Positions 55,735-64,000 of a DNA stretch of 64,000 nt are shown piece by piece. Position 1 is the first letter of the stretch, and every line of letters starts with the position of its first letter. The stretch comes from Acanthaster planci (taxonomy: Eukaryota; Echinodermata; Asteroidea; Valvatida; Acanthasteridae). Where the stretch lies: NCBI RefSeq assembly GCF_001949145.1, contig NW_019091648.1, forward strand, positions 44,391-108,390, written 5' to 3'. The notes beneath the pieces were generated by a model that saw only the letters and a program-made list of their open reading frames with translations, was not told the DNA's origin and did not search any database. A program made the translations under genes and the position numbers.

Positions 55735-56064
55735 GATCGATGAAAGTAATGACGACACTTTTCCTTGTGAGGGTGAGACCACACTAACTTCGGTAAGTAT
55801 TACATATATATGTACATGTGTATGGCAAATGGCACGCATATTTCACTGCATCAACACATGCATGTATGCATTTATACGTGTATACATACATTGTATGTAT
55901 CTAACTTTATGCATGATATTGAGTATGTAAGTCAAGTACAAGTAAGGAGTCCTTGTTTTTTGCCCTTTCAGAAAGATTCTGCTAGGATTGAAACGTCAGG
56001 CCCTCAATGGGATTCCTTGACGTTCATTCTTAATATGCACCATGACGCACCATTTTCAGAGTAG
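55735..56064 (+). CDS. Two candidate exons of an unidentified plus-strand gene
   Basis: Exon one, 55735-55792, lies between TCTTTTTAG and GTAAGTATT and reads IDESNDDTFPCEGETTLTS. Exon two, 55972-56064, follows TTTTTTGCCCTTTCAG and reads KDSARIETSGPQWDSLTFIL, then NMHHDAPFSE and a stop. The phases agree (exon one ends on a full codon). Strong consensus splice sites and a protein-like reading make a real 3' gene end likely. I do not recognise the protein. It would lie in the intron of THOC3 on the opposite strand, or THOC3 is not continuous here. Confidence 0.45.
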
Positions 56065-58152
56065 AAGAATATCTGGTTTCATCCAATGAAATGGACCTAT
56101 CTTTGCATATAGTAGTAGGATTTGTTTTGCTAATGTGTCCTTTGCTGAATTCGAAATGGGAAGGAGTTTTGTGGAATTCTTGGGCCCCCAAACACTGCCA
56201 AGTATGAGTTTATTTGCACCCATTACAATACCATATTAAAATTAGTGTAACCAGTCAACTATTCTAGTCACCTGGTCCCTCCACTTCTTCAACATTCCTT
56301 ATTCACTTCCAGACTACAGAATTCTTCTTTCTATACATGTACCCGGCACCTCAAGAACAGACTTGCACTTATACCCAGCAAGAAATGAGACCGAGGGGTA
56401 CCCCCCAACATGTCCAATCCCTATAAACATTCCAGACTATTGTTACTTAACACATCCCCCCAAGATGTCTGAAACGAATTCCCCAGATTCCTGCGAGACA
56501 ATGACCAACACAAAGCAGGGGGGTTCTCTCCGTCTCATACATGCTGCATATGTTTGCACTAGTTAACATAGACGCAGCCTTGTGTTGTGTAGCGCCCTCT
56601 CTTTTAAGCCTGCACTTTATACACTTGATAAAAATAGCTGGCAACAATACTGTGTAGTGCACTCTGTGACTTTCTTGTATTGAGTAGCACATTTGCATAT
56701 TTAAAGAGCCATACATGTGCATGCCAGCATCTGGCAATAGTGATCTGAACAGTGTATTGTATCTGCCCCACATTTGTTCACTAGTATGAAAAGCTTTTGT
56801 GATTCACCCCACCCTGTGGAGTGCGCACTGCACAGAAACATCCTAATCAGATCACTCTGCTTCAGAGTCTGATTGCCTTAACATCACTTTCTGCAACTGT
56901 ACTGCTACTTACTGTTACTGTACATATTGTTACATCGTATGAAACACAGCTACATGTATTTGCCTTGGTGCATACAGTACATGTACTAGTGATTGGCACA
57001 GGTCGAGGAACGCTGCATGCAATCCTTTGGGTTCCTCACACTGAAAGTGTAGCAGTTTTCTACATACTACCAGCTATACGCTGTTGGGTGATATAATTGA
57101 CTGTCTTTTTTTAAATTTGTATATATATAAATTCTGTTACATTGTGAGGCGCTGTACAAATTGTAAATAAAATACTGAATGTAGTATTTGTGCCACCACA
57201 TTCCCTGTTGTCCTTATTTATTTATTTACTTTTAACTGAGTCCTACTACCACTCGGTTACATTAATTTTAGAAACAATTGTTTGAGATTGATAAAATGTC
57301 CGAAAGGGGAACAAGAACTCAAACCAGTGCTTTTTTTTTCTTTGGTCGAGCTTTTTAGCACCAGCACTCAATGTAAAGAATGTGTGAACAAAATATATTG
57401 TAAACCCTGCTCAGTATTAAACTGAACGAAATTTATTGAAAAATGAATGGACATTTCACTCATAGTAATTCATAGGTTTGAGTACAACTTGGCCTTCTCC
57501 CCCCAAAAAGACAGGTTTAGCATCCCAGCCAGCCCCATTTCCATTTTCCTATCTCTCTTTCTTTCTATATACTTTTTTCTTTGCATGTTAAAAAAATATT
57601 GGTAGGATCTGAAAATATAAATTTCTAATGAAAATGTGCGCCTCCTGTGTTTTGTTTTTAGGCCTTACTACCACTGCAGTGCTGTTAAGCGCAATCTTGA
57701 ACATTGCACAAGTTTATAGTACTCCATCCTGGGTTGATCTGCTTTAAGTAACATCCATTCGTAGGATAATCGACTCAGAAGGGAGTACAATAAATTTTTT
57801 CAAGATTGCACTCAACAATACTATTCATATTTCACAGTGAGGGGATACATATATTACATGCATAATTCACATGTCATGCCCGTTTGCATATTTTACGTTT
57901 GCTTACAACTCTCTTAACGTATTTCTTTTTCTACCACAGTACCAACACAAACACTAACTAGCTGCTTCACCTTAACTTTCACATCCCTGTCCATCTTTAA
58001 CCATCATTATCGTTGTCCATTCTGAACCCCTTCTGCTCATTTCCTACTGGTCTTTTGCTCTCACACTCACTCTCAAACCCAAGTAGGCACTGGCCATGGC
58101 ATACAAATAGATGTGCTCCGTAGCACTGTTGAGCATCAAATAAGTGTGCAAC
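56065..58152. other. No gene seen
   Basis: AT-rich. AATAAA at 57168 and TATATATATAAA near 57120 suggest a possible transcript end for a plus-strand gene. The ORF at 56821-57096 is hydrophobic but low in information. Confidence 0.4.
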
Positions 58153-58303
58153 AAATTGAAGAAGTGCTTATTAGATGAAGTGTCCCAAGCTTTCAGCGGG
58201 AAGCACCTTCATCAAGGGATTTAAGGCTTGCATTATCCCCTGATGAAAATGCTTTGCATAGGAAGCTTGGGACACTCCATCCGGTGAGCAATTCTTCAAT
58301 TTT
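58153..58303. repeat. Inverted repeat, 66-bp arms, carrying CTGATGA...GAAAGCT motifs
   Basis: Left arm 58153-58218 and right arm 58237-58303 are imperfect reverse complements (inner part AGTGTCCCAAGCTT / AAGCTTGGGACACT exact). Each arm, read inward on its own strand, contains TGATGA, a short hairpin-capable stretch and GAAGCTT or GAAAGCTT. Related to the motif at 28491. Confidence 0.65.
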
Positions 58304-58899
58304 TACAGGCCATGGCCTCCTGTCTTAGCACCAGCAGCGCAACTGCTTTACGTGAGCTTACTGCAGCACGTCAAACTCTGGGGTCTTATTCTGATGCTTT
58401 GCATCTCAGTGCCAAAAACTGGTTAAACAAATTATGTACACTTAGAAAATTACTAATAGACTAATTTTTTAGCTCAGCCAGCAACTGCAGAAGAAAGGTA
58501 ACCACTCCAAATCTTTCAATACTACCATTTCATCATTTGAGACCATTTACAGGAAAGATTTATCTTGGTTAAACCATACCAAGATAAGTGGTCTTTTTTA
58601 ATTTTGGAGCAAAAGAGATTGAAATTTCTCAAAAACAAGTCAAAGCAAAGTGCTTTAAATCTTACAGATGTTTCCCTCAATATATTGTACAACCCACCAG
58701 AACAATAGACAAAGAAATTAACAGCAAGTAGCAGGCTCTCCCCATGTGAAAAGGGTAAAATGTGCAAGCCAAGAGGAAGAAACTATTTAAAAGAAGACTG
58801 ATGCATGTGCCATCATTGAATTAAAAATTTTATTTCTTTAAGACCTTAAAAAGGAATAACAATCGCAAGAGTCCCAACTTCATTACAGTGATGTTAAGT

Positions 58900-60440
58900 T
58901 AAAGAAAATCTACTGCCACAGGCACAGCTGGGAAGCCAAAGCATTTGATCCAAAATCACAAACAAAAGAACTATCTGTCCTCTTGTGGAAGAAGAAATAT
59001 TCTACATTGAGAAAAGAAGTTCAAATGGGCACAGTGAGTAGAAAATTTAAAGAGCAGAAGCTTAACCTGACGTCCATCCAAATGGAAAAAAAAACACTTC
59101 TGTTGAGAAAGCAGAAATTACAAGAAAATGATAAAGCTCAGCAAGGAGTGCAGTGCTACTATGAAAATCTCACCACAACACTCAAACAGGCTAATGAACA
59201 TATAAAACACCTTGAAGATGAACACGTGGAACAGGTTGATAATGAAGACAACATGATCACAACAAAAGATGGGAAATCCTACTGCAACAGTATCTTGAAG
59301 GCATCGTGCTACCTGCAAGACCTTGGTACATGTATATCAGAACAACAAGACAAGTAACGCCATAAAGTAGTTGTCAAGACAACAACAGGAAAGAAGCTGA
59401 TGGGACCCCTCCCATCTGTATCTACCAAGAACAGATTTGTCAGTGAAATGCAGTCAAAAGCGGATAAACAAACAGAGGACAAACTTGCTGGTCATTCTAA
59501 TCTTACTCTTAAATATGATGGTACAACTAAATCAAAAGGCCATCTCATGAAGGTTTAGATTTCATCAGCAGACGACACACTTCTTGATGAAATGTGCCAA
59601 CAGGTTGGAAAGCTAATGATTATGTTGAGACAATCCTCAATGTCTGTACAAAACCTATCCTCTCTCAAGTAAAAAACACTATGACAAATCGATGTACCAC
59701 AAATGAAAGTGTAGATGGAAAGTTGGCAGAGCCACTAGGCAAAGGACAGTTGAATTCCTTTAGATCTAACATAAATGTTCTTGACTCATTTTATAATGTA
59801 TGTGAGAATGTGTTCAGGCTGAAGAAAAATACAGGAGGAAATACGTGTACAAGAACATTCACCCAAAAAAGTGCCCTACAAAAAAAGGTTCTGAAAGCAG
59901 CACCCAGGAGCTTCTCAGGGCAGTCGATAAGTTGTTTCATGACCTTGGATGTGGATGTGAGAGGGAGCTTTGGGAATTCCTTTCTTCAAAAGGATACCCA
60001 TAGTCAATAGAGATGCATGAAAAGACAGAAGTGTACTTTTGATGGGTAGGAAATCGTTTCAAAGTTTTTCCTTGATGCTATGCTGACCTTTTCATACTCC
60101 GATGCCATTCAAGATTTTTTCAAAGGTGCACCACCCATTAAATAACCTACAAGTTGCTATACTCAATGCACTAAAAGAAGGCAATGTAACAATTACCTTA
60201 GAGCACTTGGACTTGTTGGAAAGTTCATTCAGGACCTTGTATGGGACTTGTGCTACAAGATTTAAATATCTTGAAGATGAATCCTTTCTGTAATGAGGCA
60301 GCTACAAAACTGTCAAAGTGGAAGTATAAGCCAAGTGACATGCTTTCAAGCTGGTGCTTAATTTTTGAGGCAGTCCCACTTAAAAGAGGACATGCATCTT
60401 GCTTGCACAATCCACATGTAGAAAATGTATGTTGAGCTTT
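58900..60440 (+). pseudogene. Decayed coiled-coil protein of an unnamed repeat family
   Basis: Fragments on the plus strand: CHRHSWEAKAFDPKSQTK (58917), a long coiled coil (EQKLNLTSIQMEKKTLLLRK and following, 58983-59357), KNRFVSEMQSKADKQTEDKL, NLTLKYDGTTKSKGHLMKV, DYVETILNVCTKP, NTMTNRCTTNESVDGK, LDSFYNVCENVFRLKK, and later LNNLQVAILNALKEGN. At least five frame changes or stops. The order (coil, YDGTT, DY-ETI, NTMT-R) recalls uncharacterised transposon-like proteins common in invertebrates and fishes, possibly a transposase family, but I cannot name it. Confidence 0.45.
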
Positions 60441-63400
60441 CAGCAAATTTTCAGAAGTTCTGTTCTGCCCTGTCAATTGTTTGTCAATTTTTTTATGGTT
60501 CCCGTGATTTTTGTCAAACCCGGCACACATTAAAGTGTAAGTCAGAAACTGGCTGAAATTCCTTTTCTAGAAAATTCATGAAAATAAAATTTGCACAAGG
60601 AGCTTACATTTTAACATTTAAAATAGCACTGTCTGCAAATGCGGCATAGGAAAACTAAAGTAGCTTTTCTTTTTTGAGTGATTCGGATAACGAGGAAAAA
60701 TTCAAAAAGACTGCATGTGTGCATTTTCTGCGTGTAAAATACCCACTTTGTCGTCCAAACCGCGAGACATGTCAAGATCCTGGAGTGAAAGTGAATATGA
60801 ATATGGTCCCCATGGTAGTGACGATTGTTATCCCATCGATGTTGAGCCATACCCAATATTGGTATGAATGTGGCCGAACTGAAAAACACTGGTACAGCAC
60901 ACATTGTGCGATTAGTGAGGCAGTCCACATGTTTTCCCCTCATCACTCTTTTAAGTTAACTTGCTTCTGAAGACAATGGATTCATACGAACAAGTCATAT
61001 ACACGAATGAACGGCTGCCAAGGCCGACTGGTAGTTGCGGATGGTGGCAATCTGGAGGCCCGAGTTGGAATGGATACTGTACATGAAAAAAGTCTGTGAT
61101 GGAACTCACAGGAGCTTCGGTTCAAGAAACATCATGGTCATCGCACCATCTAGTAAAATGTTGAAGTTGGCTGCTGTGAATCTTGTGAGTGGACAGTCAT
61201 CGACCCTGAGCCGTCATGGATGCAGCGTCCGCAGAAAGGCCTGATGCTCTGAAGGATCTTTGGACAACGTCCAGCACATCAACTGAAGACCGTCCGATGC
61301 TGGGTGAAGGATCCCCAATCTGGGCTGACGGAGAATGCCCTCTTTCAGAAGGAATTTTTTATGTGCTTTTAAACAAATTAATGGGCTTCTCATTGTAACT
61401 TCCAGTCTGATGATGCCATCAGCTGCAAACCTCATACACATACACACTGTCTACATAAAAAACACAAATTAGCCTTGACCAAGGCACTGGGCAAATCTGG
61501 TCTACTGCATGTACAGTGTGTGTAACAGTTCATTTTGCATGTGTTGTGTGTCAATAGCCACCACCCGCACTGACATGTACAGGGCCCAAGCTCCAGTCCG
61601 CGACCCAACGCCTTGATGGGTTTGTCCCAAGCCAGAAAAACTCATTATGATAATGATTATGTAAGTGAAAACTGCACTCTATTTTTCAGTGCATGACATT
61701 GATCACGCTTAATAAACAAGTTGTTGTACCATCCATGAAAGAACTCTGCAATGATGGAAGGTTACAATGGGTGAAAGTCTTCGATTTCTCAGCTTATACT
61801 GCTCCCACAAATTCTTCATCCAAATGTTGTCAGGATTCGGTCCTCACTACCCGCAAAATTTGAATGAAATACTGGTTAATTAAAAAATTTCTACTGGTAA
61901 AATAAATGCCCCCCAAAGTTACAAATATTCACCCTAGAAATTGTTTCGCCAGTGGACGCCTTGCTGCTACAGGTATGATGTACATGTACATGTTTGTCAT
62001 TTTATTCAAGAGCTCATGATTGGTCCACCCCAGTAAATAATTCATATTCTTGGAAAACTTGTTTTAAGTGATTGGCTTAAATATAATACCCTAATATCCT
62101 CAGAAAAAAATCATGAAAAGATGTCATCATGATCTCGCTTTAATTTTCACATATAACATGCCTTGGTTTATGTCTGTACCAAGTTTGAACCCAGTCAGAC
62201 CGATGGTTCTTGACATATATGCCTGCGAAGAAATCAACTTTGAGGGCATATCATGTGACTTGTGATGATATCAGGACATTATGCTTTGAGACGCATCTAT
62301 GCTACAGGGTCTTTGCTTGATTTAAGTTTGATGGAGATACAAACTTGCAAAGGGACTATGGAGTCACTCAACTTTTCTTTTTTAAATAGTGGGTGGGTCA
62401 AGGTAAATTTTTGAAAATTGAAATTCACTTTTTATTAAATAAGGAAAGAAATTGAGTTTTTGACGTGCCAGCATTCCATACGTGTGGTCTATTTCAACTT
62501 CATTCCCAGACAAAAAGAGAATGACTTGTGCACGTTTCATATATAGTGTGAAACTCCATGGGTGCAGGTGGTTTTTTGTTGGACTTGTTGGCTGCATTCA
62601 TCTGTAGTTTAGAGCTAGGTTGGAAACACATGCAGAAGTGCAGACAACTGACATTGCTGTAGCTGTGGAAGCCCTTATTTTGAGCGTTATCTGAGCAATG
62701 CTGAAAACCAATGTAATCAAGTAAAACCAATGCATAGGCTAAGTAGGCTCACTCACACAGTACGGCATACATGACATAATCTGACAGTGAATACATGTAC
62801 ATGTCATCTAAAATTTTAGGATTTTGTCCATAATTTGTGTTGATAAAAGTGCAGGACTCAAATATAAAACAGCCGTCATGAGTGGTACTTTTCAAAGCTT
62901 GCTAACTTTCACACGAATGTGGAGCAACTTGCATCATATCACATAAGTTGTGTGGTGAAATACAAGAGGAGCTAGAGAAGCATGCACAGTAACTGTTCCT
63001 ACTGCTAGAAATAGCGAGAACAACATGGAATGGCCGGGAGCCAGTGACCCCCACAACAAAACGATACATACCAAACTTTGACAACTCAAAAACAAAAACG
63101 ATCAAAACTTCACTAGTATTTTCGCAAGTTAGTTGACGACATCAGATTGCTTTTCATGCATTTGTATTTTTCAGTTGCACGTACACGTATTTAAGTCGAG
63201 GTCTCAGTGCATGAATATTAAAGCCCAATTTTCTACTGGACCATCGCCAGGCTACTGGGGCAAAGGCCAGTCCATGAAGGCAGTCCACTTCAGCTGATGC
63301 AGCAAAGGCAAACAGCAATATTTTGCATGTTTTCATCTGGGATGTGATATTTGCACATAAAAGTGCTGTAAATGAGATCACTGAGCATTAGAATTGTGAG

Positions 63401-63694
63401 ATATGGAGCGATCTCGAGTGAATGCATGTACACATGTAATACACACACACACACAAAACACAAAGTGTATACAATGTTTCATGCTCGTTGGTTTTTTGAG
63501 CAACTGACTTCTGTAAGGGTATTTTTGTCATTGGTGGCTCACGTGTTAACAACAAGATAAACCAAATGCCTCAGTAATGAAAATGCTTATTCTATCATTT
63601 GATAGACAATACCTTTTCTCCCCTAAACATTATTTCATAAAACTAACCACTAACACAAAATAAAACACCACACACTTTTGGGTTCTGTCAGCGT
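60441..63694. other. No gene seen
   Basis: Several short ORFs without recognisable motifs. A GTACATGTACATG run at 61981. A CACACACACACAC microsatellite at 63442. Confidence 0.4.
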
Positions 63695-63727
63695 ATTTGG
63701 ACACCGGTGGGTCAGCGGTGTCCAAAT
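63695..63727. repeat. Perfect hairpin, 12-bp stem, 9-nt loop
   Basis: ATTTGGACACCG (63695-63706) and CGGTGTCCAAAT (63716-63727). GC-rich relative to surroundings. Confidence 0.65.
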
Positions 63728-63734
63728 AAATTCC

Positions 63735-63991
63735 TCTATGTATTCATAAAAGCTTCATATCCATATTTGCACTAGTTAGGGAATTATCTGCAAAAGGAAG
63801 TGTAGGTTCTTGTCTGACTGATTTATATTTCAGCGTAATTCTGACTGTGCGGTATACCCAGTCCTGTACTCGAGCAGAGAATACGTATTTGAGCTCAAAA
63901 GGTCTCAAAATTATCTAAATCTTGCAATCTAGGTATCATCTGAAAGGGCACAAGTTCGTCTATGTATTCATAAAAGCTTGTGCCCTTTCAG
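63735..63991. repeat. Direct and inverted repeats at the window edge
   Basis: TCTATGTATTCATAAAAGCT occurs at 63735 and again at 63959. The second lies in the loop of a perfect 15-bp inverted repeat, CTGAAAGGGCACAAG (63940-63954) and CTTGTGCCCTTTCAG (63977-63991). Likely the end of a MITE-type element that continues outside the window. Confidence 0.55.
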
Positions 63992-64000
63992 TATCATCAT

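Noticed and set aside
58309-58460. Possible exon after TTTTTACAG (MASCLSTSSATALRELTA...)
   Set aside because: Acceptor lies at the end of an inverted repeat arm, there is no donor, and no partner exon can be linked.
1-64000. CRISPR arrays, bacterial operons, rRNA genes
   Set aside because: Nothing of the kind is seen; spliced exons and the transposon set show that this is animal nuclear DNA.

Overview
The window is metazoan nuclear DNA. It is AT-rich and mostly repeats, with dense ACATGTACATGT-type runs. Host coding sequence is sparse and spliced: one exon of a D2-like dopamine-type GPCR (36324-37286, +), the last exon of THOC3 (54710-54873, -), and two candidate exons of an unidentified gene (55735-56064, +). 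The mix of Polinton, Ngaro/DIRS, Gypsy and Crypton elements suggests a marine invertebrate. The phylum cannot be read from the window.

The centre of interest is a Polinton/Maverick at 3031-14699 (about 11.7 kb). It has terminal inverted repeats (TIRs) of 500-550 bp and a target duplication close to TATTGA. From left to right it carries a cysteine-repeat protein, three other plus-strand genes, a minus-strand block (small membrane proteins, coiled-coil protein, zinc-cluster protein, A32-like packaging ATPase, major capsid protein, small coil/TM protein), a small plus-strand membrane protein, a retroviral-type integrase (+) and a protein-primed family-B DNA polymerase (-). Most genes have frameshifts or stops, so this copy is dead. 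The right TIR runs into the polymerase ORF and has replaced its N-terminal half. Both outermost ORFs therefore start from the same TIR sequence, with the same TATA-like box and leader codons.

The Polinton lies inside the first copy of a tandem duplication (1-3030 plus 14700-16441, versus 16442-about 19960). The second copy preserves the empty insertion site. From about 14.7 to 27.15 kb the sequence is an array of degenerate repeats dotted with TGACGTCATCA and CACGTGACATTAAAG.

From 27 to 33 kb there is a short inverted-repeat unit and a decayed Gypsy element (-) that has a Crypton-type tyrosine recombinase nested in its gag. The GPCR exon follows. From 40.3 to 53 kb the sequence is a pile-up: Polinton fragment 2 (zinc cluster, ATPase, capsid), a TatD-nuclease domain joined to a truncated Gypsy (gag-protease-RT), Polinton fragment 3 (cysteine-repeat gene and left-end genes), and a Ngaro-like retroelement (RT-RNase H-tyrosine recombinase-SGNH hydrolase) inserted inside fragment 3.

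From 53 to 64 kb there are the THOC3 exon, candidate exons, several perfect hairpins, a 66-bp-arm inverted repeat and a degenerate coiled-coil element. The remainder is unrecognised non-coding sequence. The fragments let broken genes of the main Polinton be read by comparison, and that comparison supports most family calls here.
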